In this document: positions 52,866 through 60,829 of the stretch, piece by piece
Layout of the letters: every line of letters begins with the position of its first letter
Numbering within the stretch: the first letter of the stretch is position 1
DNA from: Streptomyces globosus
GTDB lineage: Bacteria > Actinomycetota > Actinomycetes > Streptomycetales > Streptomycetaceae
DNA: 64,000 nucleotides
Assembly (NCBI RefSeq): GCF_003325375.1
Contig: NZ_CP030862.1
Location: 6,205,501-6,269,500 of the forward strand
Direction: 5' to 3'
Notes under the pieces: generated by a model
Seen by the model: only the letters and a program-made list of their open reading frames with translations
What the model was told of the DNA's origin: nothing
Database searches by the model: none
Position numbers and translations under genes: made by a program

Positions 52866-53287
52866 TCACTCAGGCGGCGAGCTTCATTTCTCCTTGCAGT
52901 AGCTGCGGACATGAAGTGACGGGCTGGAATGTGCAACTAGTGAGAGACGGTAATCTCTTCTGGGAAACCGAAAAGGAATGCGACATTTGCGGTCTCGTAG
53001 TTCACGACGGGGACCCTGGGCCTGCTCCCGACAGAATCCGGAACTCGCTCCTGCTTCAGCACGGAACCGCCCGCCTCCGCCTCGCCGAACCGAGCAAGCC
53101 CAGCGCGAAAATCCTCAAAGTGCTGCGCGGTGCACTTGGACTCTCTTTGACTCAAGCCAAAGAGAGTTCGACGAAAATCGCAGCAGGCGAATTTGAAGGA
53201 ACCTTCATTGAGGCAAGATTCCTGATGGGCCGATTCCACAAGGAAGGAATCGAAGTCCTGATAGAGGGTGCACCGCCAGTTCAATAG
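52862..53287 (+). CDS. Zinc-ribbon plus L7/L12-like protein, candidate immunity protein
   Basis: A 141-residue protein. Residues 1-45 contain two CxxC pairs (Cys12/Cys15, Cys40/Cys43), a zinc ribbon. Residues about 80-137 (ILKVLRGALGLSLTQAKES ... GRFHKEGIEVLIEG) follow the pattern of the ribosomal L7/L12 C-terminal domain: Lys-Val-Leu-Arg...Leu-Gly-Leu...Ala-Lys, then a helix and a final Gly-Ile-Glu-Val strand. Its GTG start overlaps the RHS stop by four bases (GTGA), the position of an immunity gene in polymorphic toxin loci. Inference: it protects the cell from the RHS C-terminal domain. A terminator follows. Confidence 0.74.
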   Translation: MITQAASFISPCSSCGHEVTGWNVQLVRDGNLFWETEKECDICGLVVHDGDPGPAPDRIRNSLLLQHGTARLRLAEPSKPSAKILKVLRGALGLSLTQAKESSTKIAAGEFEGTFIEARFLMGRFHKEGIEVLIEGAPPVQ

Positions 53288-53299
53288 ATCGGTAGAGTG

Positions 53300-53342
53300 A
53301 GCGGGTGGCGGCGGCAGGCAGTAGGGGGCGCCGCCACCCGCT
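53300..53342 (+). terminator. Terminator after the immunity-like gene
   Basis: Perfect 14-bp stem (53300-53313 / 53329-53342, 15-nt loop), directly after the stop at 53287. Confidence 0.78.
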
Positions 53343-53553
53343 TACAGGCAAGGTGTCAATCCCCTCGTTTGGTGTACGAGATCACTCCCCACCTGCTCAG
53401 AACCCTGGAGAAATGATCGGTCGACGGCTCCTACGGGAGTGGAACCCGGTCAACGGAAATGCCCGCACCTGGCATGAAACCGTCGATGGCGCTGGGAGGG
53501 TTCGACAGGTCCGACCAGACGTCTCATCGAATCCCGACGGATCACCCTCCACG
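53343..53553 (+). pseudogene. Displaced RHS toxin-tail fragment
   Basis: A plus-strand frame without a good start encodes, around 53413-53530, REWNPVNGNARTWHETVD followed by GAGRVRQVRPD, which reads like the end of an RHS/polymorphic toxin C-terminal module (Trp-His-Glu-Thr and Arg-Gln-Val-Arg-Pro blocks). The sequence then degenerates. Followed by its own hairpin terminator. Interpreted as an orphan, silent toxin cassette left after tail exchange. Confidence 0.45.
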
Positions 53554-53584
53554 GAAGCCCTGCCGGATTCTCCGGCAGGGCTTC
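53554..53584 (+). terminator. Terminator after the toxin-tail fragment
   Basis: Perfect 14-bp stem (53554-53567 / 53571-53584) with a 3-base loop. Confidence 0.78.
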
Positions 53585-53588
53585 TGCC

Positions 53589-53909
53589 GTGCCGGAGTAC
53601 TGTGCGAGGTGGCGCGGTCGCCCACGTCTGTCCCGCTCGCCGCCTCGGGACGACGGCAGCAGCCTCCCTGTGGCACTCGTGGCAGCACTGCTCAGCTGCG
53701 ATGAGCAAGGATTGGCGTCTGCGCTGGAACGGCTGGCCTCATGACTGCTGGGTGTTGCCGATGAGGCCGCCAGCCCGAACGTGGATCTTCAGAATCTGGG
53801 ACTGGCCATCCTTCCGAACCTCGTCCTCGAAGACGTGGCGTCGGGAATCGTGGCAGAGCGTGATCTGCCGCAACTGTTGACGATGTTAAGCATTACGACT
53901 GGTGTCGCA
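53589..53909 (+). pseudogene. Possible decayed small gene
   Basis: From GTG at 53589 a frame reads VPEYCARWRGRPR to ALERLAS, meets TGA at 53745, and continues in the same frame as LLGVADEAASPNVDLQNLG to ERDLPQLLTMLSI. The helical, Leu/Ala/Asp-rich composition on both sides of the stop suggests one interrupted gene, perhaps the immunity gene of the lost toxin cassette. Weak evidence; 53910-54060 shows nothing further. Confidence 0.25.
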
Positions 53910-54060
53910 GACATGCAGGTCAGGGGCGCCAGTCATCAGGCTCATGCTCCGGGGTGTCTCAACTGCCAGACTTCGTTGGTCATTTGGCTGCCGGGCACGG
54001 CTGGCATTCCCTACGATGACTGGCGTTGTCCTGTCGTACTGGAGGGCCGAGGAGGGGCGG

Positions 54061-54648
54061 ATGGACTTCACAGGGGCGGGCGAGCCGGATGCGGCTCCCG
54101 GGTTGCGGACGGCTGTTGGGATCTTCTCCGGCAAGACGGATCGGACGCTGGCGCGGATCTCTGAGCTCGAGGCAGAACTCGCGGATCTTCGAGTCGAGGC
54201 GGCGAAGTACGCGAGCACTCGCGATCAGCTGAGCGAAGCTCTGGCCGAGTGCCTCGCAGGCCGCTCGGCACCGTCCGAGGACGATCAAAGCCCTCAGGAG
54301 GAAGCTGACGCGGAGGACGAGGACGGCAATGCGTCCGCCGGTGACGAGTCGGAACCGAGCGAGCCGCCTGAGGAGACGCGTGCCGGACAGAGCGGGCCTT
54401 CGCGGTCGCCGTCCGGGCAGTTGATGCAGGCGGTCGAGCAGATTCTCGTGGGCGCCGGACGGCCGATGAAGGTCAAGGACATCACGGAGGCACTTGGGCG
54501 CCCGACCAAGGGCGACGAAGGGCGGGCGCCCATCGAGACGACCCGCGCGACGTGCAAGCGGCTGGTGAAGAGCGGCCGTGCCGTGGAGCACCCGATCGGT
54601 ACCTTCGCTGCCCGCCGGTTCACGGAATCACAGGGAGGGGACGCCTGA
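54061..54648 (+). CDS. Coiled-coil and winged-helix (HARE-HTH-like) protein
   Basis: A 195-residue protein: a coiled coil around 25-65 (RTLARISELEAELADLRVEAA), a strongly acidic, Ser-rich disordered stretch (70-112) and a C-terminal winged helix (about 118-190) with LMQAVEQILVGAGRPMKVKD, ITEALGRP and CKRLVKSGRAVEHPIGTFAARR. The last part fits the HARE-HTH/RpoE-delta-like fold found in DNA-associated proteins. ATG at 54061 has a strong GAGGAGG site. A terminator follows. Exact role unknown. Confidence 0.68.
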   Translation: MDFTGAGEPDAAPGLRTAVGIFSGKTDRTLARISELEAELADLRVEAAKYASTRDQLSEALAECLAGRSAPSEDDQSPQEEADAEDEDGNASAGDESEPSEPPEETRAGQSGPSRSPSGQLMQAVEQILVGAGRPMKVKDITEALGRPTKGDEGRAPIETTRATCKRLVKSGRAVEHPIGTFAARRFTESQGGDA

Positions 54649-54671
54649 CGCCGCCGCCCTGAACATGAGAT

Positions 54672-54703
54672 GTCCCCTCCTCCCATTGCGGGGAGAAGGG
54701 GAC
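54672..54703 (+). terminator. Terminator after the HARE-HTH-like gene
   Basis: 13-bp stem GTCCCCTCCTCCC paired with the reverse strand of 54690-54703, with one mismatch, 24 bases after the stop. Confidence 0.65.
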
Positions 54704-54811
54704 GGGCTCCGTTGAGCTTGGACCCTCTTCGGAGCCAGTGACGTGGACCCTCGTAGTGGCTCACGCATCCCCGAGGTTAGAGCAATCCGCCTCACCTTGG
54801 GGGCGCGTGGC

Positions 54812-55171
54812 CTATTTCGTCGTTCCCTGGGACGGGTTTCCCTGGGGGCGGGAAGGCCGATTTTGATGCGTACTGCGCATTCCGTCCCGCGGGTACAGCG
54901 GGACGGCGAGGAAATCTTCCAGGCGGGCAACGGTGACGACGTCCGGCCAGCACCGGCCGGCGAGCAGGTCGGCAATGGCCTGCCGGTTGACCCCGGATCC
55001 GGTGGAGACCTGCCGCAGACTTCGTTTCTCGCGCTCCAGGGCAAGCGCGAGCTCGCGGGCGATGGCCTGGACGACTCTGGCGGCGATGTCGTCGATAGAG
55101 GAGTCGGGCCAGGATTCCGGATCGCGGGCAAGGTCTCTCGGCGCGGTCTTGCGGGCCAAACCTCCGACCAT
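54812..55171 (-). CDS. XRE-family helix-turn-helix regulator
   Basis: A 119-residue protein. Residues about 40-92 form a Cro/C1-type domain (LALALEREKRSLRQVS, GVNRQAIADLLAGRCWPD, VVTVARLEDFLAVPL). The N-terminus is charged; the C-terminus is a short Arg/Pro/Gln-rich tail. ATG at 55171 has AGGAG nine bases upstream. It is divergent from the recombinase-transposase pair with a 75-bp gap, so it probably regulates that pair and itself (inference). Confidence 0.78.
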   Translation of the reverse strand: MVGGLARKTAPRDLARDPESWPDSSIDDIAARVVQAIARELALALEREKRSLRQVSTGSGVNRQAIADLLAGRCWPDVVTVARLEDFLAVPLYPRDGMRSTHQNRPSRPQGNPSQGTTK

Positions 55172-55246
55172 GTCGATGCACTCCTTTCCGTGAAGATCGC
55201 CTTCGATGTCTTCACTGGCTGCTTGTCCAGCCGGTTCTGTTGGTCT

Positions 55247-56173
55247 GTGACACTGAGCTCGGAGGTCTCCAGCAAGATCCGCGACTACCGGCCCCGGCTG
55301 CCGTATCGGCAGTGGGCGCCGGTCGCCGAGTTGGTGAGAGCCACCGTGGCTGCGACAGTTCCGGCCACCTGCTACGCGGCGGAGCATCTGCTGCACGTGA
55401 TCGGCCGGGTCGCGGTCTGGGCGGACCGGAGCGGGCTGCCGCGCGACCCGGGAACGTGGCTGCGGACCGAGACGATCGACGCCTTCATCCTGTCGGGCTG
55501 CGTTACGGCGAAGGACTCGACGGTGCTGACCTACCGGACCTGGCTGCGGCGGGCGCGGGAGGCTCTGGTGTGGGTCCAGCGCGGAGAGGCCCCTCCGGCT
55601 CGGCTGTCCTCGCCTCGCACACCTCAGCCGCCTTATGGTGCTGGAGAGTTGGCTCGCTTGCGGAATTGGGCGAATCATCTGCCGGACCAGGCTCGACTCG
55701 ACGGCCTCGCCCTCATGGCGCTCGGAGCGGGGTGTGGCCTGATGCCGGGCGAGGTCCCGCCCATGCGAGGCAGCCACGTTCGCGTGACCTCTGGTGGGGT
55801 CGCGGTGCTGGAGGAGGAGCTGCTCGGCCGACTCGTGGCGTGCCACTCCGACTGGGAAGGCGCGCTGGCAGAGCTGGCAGAGACCTCGGGACCTGGATTC
55901 CTCTTCAGGCCGGGACGGAAGGTCGCGGCAGCCAAGAACCTCGTCTCGTCCTGGCCTGCCCGCCATCGGCCCCATGCGGGTCTGCCGCATCTCTCCGCTC
56001 GGCGATTGCGGTCGACGTGGATCGTCGGCCGGCTTTCCGAGGGCATCAGCCCGGAGGCGGTCGCCTCCGCCGCAGGCATGGCCTCCCCTGCCGGTTTGGC
56101 GGGCTACCACCACTGGGTGCCCCCACTACCCAAGGCAGAGGTGATCCGATTGCTGCGTGGCCGCCGCTCGTGA
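55247..56173 (+). CDS. Tyrosine-recombinase-like protein lacking canonical catalytic residues
   Basis: A 308-residue protein with a SAM-like N-terminal core domain (about 35-115) and a C-terminal part in the order of tyrosine recombinases. Where these have the first catalytic Arg (GLRxGE), this reads GLMPGE with Met166; where they have HxLR, it reads SARRLRSTW, i.e. Arg252 in the His position while the second Arg (Arg255) is kept. A Tyr (Tyr287 in LAGYHHW) sits in the nucleophile position. Thus strand cleavage may be lost or altered. GTG start at 55247 with only a weak binding site; the stop overlaps the next gene by four bases (GTGA). Probably a partner or regulator of the transposase-like protein (inference). 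Confidence 0.74.
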   Translation: MTLSSEVSSKIRDYRPRLPYRQWAPVAELVRATVAATVPATCYAAEHLLHVIGRVAVWADRSGLPRDPGTWLRTETIDAFILSGCVTAKDSTVLTYRTWLRRAREALVWVQRGEAPPARLSSPRTPQPPYGAGELARLRNWANHLPDQARLDGLALMALGAGCGLMPGEVPPMRGSHVRVTSGGVAVLEEELLGRLVACHSDWEGALAELAETSGPGFLFRPGRKVAAAKNLVSSWPARHRPHAGLPHLSARRLRSTWIVGRLSEGISPEAVASAAGMASPAGLAGYHHWVPPLPKAEVIRLLRGRRS

Positions 56174-57990
56174 GGGCGCGGCCCGAGGCCGACCAGATGG
56201 CCGCCCGTCACGCGCGGCCACGGCTGCGGCCTGGCCGGCTCACCGAGATCCCCGACTCCAAGGTCGGCCAGCTGCTGACCGTCCTCGACCGCTCCGGCCT
56301 GCCCCAGCAGTTGGAAGACATGCTGCGCGGCCGTCCTGGGCCACCAGGCGTGCGGCCGAGGACCGTGCTGGCCGGCCTGATGCTCGCCGTGTACTACACA
56401 GGCCGAGCCACGGTCTCCGACGCCTGGCGGATCCTGCACTTCCGTCTCCAACCCGCAGCTCGTGCCTGGCTCGGCATCCCCGAGGTTCCGCCGTCCACGG
56501 CACGTGCGTGCATAGCTGCCAGTCGTCGCCTCTACCGAGGGCTGGACCGGATCACCACCGTGCTCGACCCGGCACGCTGTGACCGGCGCCGGCGCCTGGA
56601 CCAAGCGGAGGCAGACATCCACTCCGCTGTCTGGGACGAGGCTGTCGGCCGCGCGGCCGCGGACCGGCTGCAACGGCTGGCGAACGATCTCGTACTGGTC
56701 CCGGTCCGGCTGGCGCAGCAGCGCGGATACCTTCGGAACTGGGCCGGTGACGTAGGAGTGGACGCCACCTCGATCCCGGTTCTGGCCGACCCGGACAGCG
56801 ACCGCTCGGGCACAGCCTCCGTCGAGATCACCGCCGGCTGGCACTTCAGCGGCGGCTCCGACAAGGGCATCTTCGGCTACAGCGCGAGCCTGCTCGTCGC
56901 CGCCCACGCTCGCACAGGCGAAGGGACAGCGAAGGGGCGCCGCGCGCCCTCCTATCCACAGCTCTGCCTCGGTCTCAGCCTGGACACTCCGACCGTCCGT
57001 ACGGGCGAGAACGCGGTCACCATGCTGAAGCACCTCGCCGAGCTTCGACTGCCGGCAGGTACCTGCGCCGCAGATCGCGCCTACACCGGCTGTTCGCCGG
57101 GGAACTTTCAGATTCCGGTACGCCGACTCGGCTACCGCCTGGCCCTGGACTACAAGGCGGCCGACCGCGGCATCCAGGGCAGCTGGCAAGGAGCCGTACT
57201 GATCGACGGCTCCCTCGCCTGCCCACACATCCCCAACGCCTTGGCCCAGGCCACTCACGGCATGGACGACAAAACCTTCCGCCGACGGCTCGACGACCTG
57301 AAGCCACTGGTCGCCGAGCGGCTGCCCTACCTCCTCAAGCTCAAGCAGAACGCCGATGCCCGTGGAACCGTGCGCCTGCAATGCCCGGCGGCTGGCCCGT
57401 CGCCTTCGGTGAACTGTCCACGCCGAGAACGCCTCCGTCCGGCACCGCCGAACGCCTCGGGCCCGCCTCAGACCGTGATCAAGCTGGCGGACCGCCGCTC
57501 CCGGGCCAGCCACGCCTCGGCTCGTCCCACCATCCAGCTCCCTGACAGGGAATGGACGGATCCTCCGGGCAAGGATGCGTTGCCGGCGGTCTGCGGGGCA
57601 TCCGCGATCAGCGTCCCCGTCGACGCGGCCGGCGATCTGAAGATCGCTAAGTTCCGACAGGACAACCACTACCTCAGCCCCGCCTGGGAGCGGAGTTACA
57701 AGCCGATCCGCTCCCACAACGAGGGCCTCAACGGTCGCTTCAAGGGCGCCGACATGGACATCGGCAACCCGATGCACCGCCGAGCACCCGGCCAGGTGGC
57801 CCAGACGATCCTCATCGCGATCATGGTGACCATCGGAAACCTGGACATCCTGGAAACCTGGCTCTACGAGCGCACCGGCAGTCGGCTCACCGACGCCGAC
57901 TTCGAGTCCATTCCGGGTCCCGACGGCCGTGACCGGCCCTACGCCCCCGCACCACTCGACATGGGGCGGCATCCGCCGGCCAACCTCTGA
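56170..57990 (+). CDS. DDE transposase-like protein
   Basis: A 606-residue protein with IS1182/IS5-like DDE organisation: N-terminal DNA-binding helices (RPRTVLAGLMLAVYYTGRATVSDAW), candidate catalytic Asp198 in GVDATSIPV, Asp302 in AADRAYTGC and Glu518 in SHNEGLNGRFKG, the YREK-like spacing around R514. Between D302 and E518 lies an insert (about 395-490) rich in Cys/Pro/Arg. No terminal inverted repeats are seen bordering the gene, so it is not a simple IS. It is coupled to the recombinase-like gene by GTGA. This two-gene arrangement is more likely a stable cassette than a fresh insertion (inference). Confidence 0.74.
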   Translation: MRARPEADQMAARHARPRLRPGRLTEIPDSKVGQLLTVLDRSGLPQQLEDMLRGRPGPPGVRPRTVLAGLMLAVYYTGRATVSDAWRILHFRLQPAARAWLGIPEVPPSTARACIAASRRLYRGLDRITTVLDPARCDRRRRLDQAEADIHSAVWDEAVGRAAADRLQRLANDLVLVPVRLAQQRGYLRNWAGDVGVDATSIPVLADPDSDRSGTASVEITAGWHFSGGSDKGIFGYSASLLVAAHARTGEGTAKGRRAPSYPQLCLGLSLDTPTVRTGENAVTMLKHLAELRLPAGTCAADRAYTGCSPGNFQIPVRRLGYRLALDYKAADRGIQGSWQGAVLIDGSLACPHIPNALAQATHGMDDKTFRRRLDDLKPLVAERLPYLLKLKQNADARGTVRLQCPAAGPSPSVNCPRRERLRPAPPNASGPPQTVIKLADRRSRASHASARPTIQLPDREWTDPPGKDALPAVCGASAISVPVDAAGDLKIAKFRQDNHYLSPAWERSYKPIRSHNEGLNGRFKGADMDIGNPMHRRAPGQVAQTILIAIMVTIGNLDILETWLYERTGSRLTDADFESIPGPDGRDRPYAPAPLDMGRHPPANL

Positions 57991-58151
57991 TCGGGCAGCG
58001 TCACAGCCGCACAGCACCATCACAAGCCCCAGGCGACCGGGGCCGGTTCGCATGCCCCGGCAGCGGTCAGGCACCTGCCGAGCAACCCGCCAGACCCGAT
58101 ACGCCGCCATCCACCACCCCGAACAGGCATCGAACGACCCCGGAAACGACG
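57991..58151. other. Intergenic region between transposase-like gene and right repeat
   Basis: About 160 bases, Pro/Arg/His-biased in all frames, no gene or RNA recognised. Confidence 0.5.
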
Positions 58152-58228
58152 AAGATCCCGCCCGATCTTGCGATCGGACGGGATCTCGTCAACGTTCCTG
58201 AGAGCTACTCAAGAACAGTCGTTTGTGG
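58152..58228. repeat. Structured repeat, right copy, adjoining tRNA-Ala
   Basis: Counterpart of 42705-42780. The hairpin AGATCCCG/CGGGATCT (58153-58160, 58179-58186) is extended by CCGATC/GATCGG, then TGAG-AGCTA-CTCA and CGTTTGTGG, whose last bases are the 3' end of the tRNA-Ala gene on the minus strand. It likely terminates the tRNA transcript. Confidence 0.72.
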
Positions 58229-58299
58229 ACCTGTGGGGATTTGAACCCCAGACCCCCTCGATGCGAACGAGGTGCGCTACCAGACTGCGCCACAGGCCC
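58226..58299 (-). tRNA. tRNA-Ala (anticodon CGC)
   Basis: 74 nt with acceptor stem GGGCCTG/CAGGTCC (one G-U pair), D arm with GCGC-AGTCTGGTA-GCGC, anticodon stem CCTCG/CGAGG around loop TTCGCAT (anticodon CGC, reading GCG), T arm GGGG-TTCAAAT-CCCC and discriminator A. The 3' CCA is not encoded, as usual in Streptomyces. The variable region GGGTC fits. Confidence 0.92.
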
Positions 58300-58372
58300 T
58301 TGCGACGTGTGAAACATTAGCATCCCCGCGTCGCAGCACCAAAATCCGTTCCCGGGGGCGGTGCTGCGGGTG

Positions 58373-59371
58373 TCATTCGTTGGCGGCGCGGGGGCGGTCG
58401 TCGCTTTCGTACTGGTCGAACAGGGGGGTGCGGCCGCGGGGGCGCGGGGGCTGCGGGGCAGCTGCCTCGGGCTTGGCCGCGGCCGGCTGGGCGCGCAGGC
58501 GCGGGTCTGTCGGCTCGGCGGTGCTGGAGCGGGTGGCGCTCCAGCCGTCGGGGGCGGCGGGGCCGGTGGCCCGGGGGGCGACGGGGGCCGTCACGTACGT
58601 GGGCAGGGGCACGGGGACGGGCTCCCAGCTCTCGCCGCGGGCCGGCCCGCGCTCCCGCTCGCGCTGCTGGTCCACCCACTCGGCGTGGTCGGTCTGCTCG
58701 ACGAGCGCGCGGCGGCCCGCCTCCTGCGGGGAGACGGGCGGTGCGGGTTCGGGGTCGGCGCCGGGGGGCTCCTCGGGCTCGCGGCGGCGCTGGCGGCTCT
58801 CGCGCAGGTGGCGGGCCGCGGCTTCGGCGCGCCGCCGGTCCATCGTGAACTCGTAGCGCCGGCGCTCCTGGGTGCGCAGGTACGCGATGTACGCGCTGAG
58901 CAGGATCGCAGGCCCGGCCGGCGCCCAGAGGTAGGCGACGCCGCCGACGGCGGCGACGATCGCGCCGAGGGTGAAGACGAGGAAGAGCAGCGCGGTGGTG
59001 CGGCGGCGGCGGGCGAGCACCTGGAGGCGCTGTTCGCGCCGGTGCCGCTCGGCCACGGCCGACCGCGGCTCGGACCTGGTCGGGGGCACGCCGACGGACC
59101 GGGCGTCGGCGTCCACGGAATTCACCGTTTCCGTCGCGGCGTCCGGATCCGCGTGGTACTGGGGCTCCGCCTCCTGGGTACCGCGTTCACGCAGCCCCTT
59201 GGCGTAACGGCGCTCCATTCCCGCCCGGCCGGAAAGCAGCCGAATGGCAGTGGAGAAGCGTTCCGTCGGACGGGCCTCGTTCAGCTCGTCCTGCCTCCGG
59301 AGCCACATGGGCACCAAGTAGGCGGCCCAGGCCCCCACGATGACTGCGTAGATGAGGCCGCTGCTGCTCAC
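58373..59371 (-). CDS. sepX: SepX/GlpR membrane protein of the divisome
   Basis: An actinobacterial membrane protein, SepX in Streptomyces and GlpR (receptor of gephyrin-like Glp) in corynebacteria, needed for septum and divisome stability. 332 residues: first helix at residues 5-24 (GLIYAVIVGAWAAYLVPMWL), the strictly conserved RRQDELNEARPTERFSTAIRL loop, two further helices at about 126-166, and a long cytoplasmic, acidic then Pro/Arg-rich tail ending DRPRAANE. The start GTG at 59371 gives the usual MSSSGLIY N-terminus. Located beside rimJ, mog, moaC, glp and galU, the characteristic module. Confidence 0.88.
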   Translation of the reverse strand: MSSSGLIYAVIVGAWAAYLVPMWLRRQDELNEARPTERFSTAIRLLSGRAGMERRYAKGLRERGTQEAEPQYHADPDAATETVNSVDADARSVGVPPTRSEPRSAVAERHRREQRLQVLARRRRTTALLFLVFTLGAIVAAVGGVAYLWAPAGPAILLSAYIAYLRTQERRRYEFTMDRRRAEAAARHLRESRQRRREPEEPPGADPEPAPPVSPQEAGRRALVEQTDHAEWVDQQRERERGPARGESWEPVPVPLPTYVTAPVAPRATGPAAPDGWSATRSSTAEPTDPRLRAQPAAAKPEAAAPQPPRPRGRTPLFDQYESDDRPRAANE

Positions 59372-59552
59372 ACCCCACACGGTAGAGGGACGCGGGCGGG
59401 CGGATCCGCCAATTGGACCGGTGTGTCGCACGAACTGGCTGATATCACCGACTTTTTTTGTGACTCTTCGGATCAGGATATGGGCGAATCGGTTCCGCGC
59501 GGCGATTAATTCGAACGGATATTCGGATTATGGCGTCGGCTCGCGACCTGCT

Positions 59553-60200
59553 TTATGGCGCCGCCGGACCCGCTCCCGTCGCTCCCGTCCCCGTTCCCGT
59601 CCCGTTCCGCTGCCCCCGCGTGCGGTGCCAGCGGGCGAGGAGGCCCTCCGGGATCTCCTCCGCCGTGAGCGCGTACACCAGGTGGTCGCGCCATGCGCCG
59701 TCGATGTGCAGGTAGCGGGGCCGCAGCCCCTCCTCCCGGAAGCCGAGCTTCTCGACCACGCGCCGGCTCGGCCCGTTCTCGGGGCGGATGCACACCTCGA
59801 TGCGGTGCAGGCCGACCCTGCGGAAGCAGTGGTCCACCGCCAGCGCGACCGCCGTGGGCATGACGCCCCGCCCGGCGACTTCGCGGTCCACCCAGTAGCC
59901 GACGTGGCCGGCGCACATGGAGCCCCAGGTGATCCCGGCGACCGTCAGCTGCCCGACGAGCCGGCCCTCGTACTCGACGACGAACGGCAGCATCCGCCCC
60001 GCGTTCGCCTCGGCCCGCAGGTGGCGGACCATCTGCCGGTACGTGGGCCGCTCGACGACCGGCCCCCACGGCGCGGGCGGCGGGATCGTCGCCTCCCAGG
60101 GCCGCAGCCATTCGCGGTTGCGCCGGTTGACCTCGCGCCAGGCGCTGTGGTCGCGCTGCCGTATCGGCCGCAGCGTGACGGCACCGTCGGCCAGCACCAC
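59553..60200 (-). CDS. rimJ: Ribosomal-protein-alanine N-acetyltransferase-like GNAT (RimJ-type)
   Basis: A 215-residue GNAT acetyltransferase of the RimJ/RimL type: VTLRPIRQRDHSAWREV at the start, GYWVDREVAGRGVMPTAVALAVDHCF (acetyl-CoA loop) and LHRIEVCIRPENGPSRRVVEKLGFREEG. The C-terminal 30 residues are Gly/Thr-rich and dispensable-looking. Conserved neighbour of glp and glpR/sepX. GTG at 60200, 17 bp after mog stop. Confidence 0.85.
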   Translation of the reverse strand: MVLADGAVTLRPIRQRDHSAWREVNRRNREWLRPWEATIPPPAPWGPVVERPTYRQMVRHLRAEANAGRMLPFVVEYEGRLVGQLTVAGITWGSMCAGHVGYWVDREVAGRGVMPTAVALAVDHCFRRVGLHRIEVCIRPENGPSRRVVEKLGFREEGLRPRYLHIDGAWRDHLVYALTAEEIPEGLLARWHRTRGQRNGTGTGTGATGAGPAAP

Positions 60201-60217
60201 CGGCCAGGTGGGGCCGT

Positions 60218-60829
60218 TCAGCTCGGGCTCCCCGTCGGCCCCTCCGGCCCCGCCGGCCGGGGATGGTCGCCGCCGCGGAGCTGGTCCACTGCGTGCGGCA
60301 GGATCCGGGCGAGGACGGCGAGGCCGTCGCGCACGCCGCCCGTCGAGCCCGGCAGGTTCACGATCAGGGTGCGGCCGGCGACGCCCGCCAGTCCGCGCGA
60401 GAGGGCCGCGGCCGGCACCTTGGCCAGGCCCTCGGCGCGGATCGCCTGCGGGATGCCCGGCACCTCGTAGTCCAGCACGCGGGCGGTGGCGTCCGGCGTG
60501 CGGTCGGTGGGCGAGATGCCGGTGCCGCCGGTGGTGAGGATGACGTCGTACCCGGCGGCGACCCCCTCGCGCAGCGCCTGCTCGACGGGGTCCCCGTCGG
60601 GGACGACGCGCGGGCCGTCGACGGCGAAGCCGAGCGCCTGCAGCCCCTCGGCCAGCAGCGGGCCGCCCTTGTCCGCGTACACGCCCGCGGAGGCGCGGTT
60701 GGAGGCCGTCACGACGAGCCCCCGCGGGGCCGCGGCCGGCGGGGCCGGCACGGAGCCTCCGCCTGCGCCCCCGCCGCGGGTGTCGCTGTGGCTGTGGCTG
60801 TAGGCGTCGCCGCCGCGCGGGGCGTTCAC
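60218..60829 (-). CDS. mog: Molybdopterin adenylyltransferase (MogA/MoaB family)
   Basis: Activates molybdopterin by adenylation before molybdate insertion. 203 residues: an Asp/His/Gly-rich N-terminal extension of about 35 residues, then the MogA fold with ILTTGGTGISPTDRTPDAT, and VNLPGSTGGVRDGLAVL. GTG at 60829 overlaps the moaC stop by four bases (GTGA). Confidence 0.88.
   Translation of the reverse strand: MNAPRGGDAYSHSHSDTRGGGAGGGSVPAPPAAAPRGLVVTASNRASAGVYADKGGPLLAEGLQALGFAVDGPRVVPDGDPVEQALREGVAAGYDVILTTGGTGISPTDRTPDATARVLDYEVPGIPQAIRAEGLAKVPAAALSRGLAGVAGRTLIVNLPGSTGGVRDGLAVLARILPHAVDQLRGGDHPRPAGPEGPTGSPS

Noticed and set aside
54743..55246. Extension of the recombinase-like gene upstream to 54743
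   Set aside because: The upstream part is antisense to the XRE gene, with no domain; coding character starts near 55247.
56170..57990. Simple insertion sequence
   Set aside because: No terminal inverted repeats or target duplication detected by eye and the gene is coupled to an upstream recombinase-like gene.
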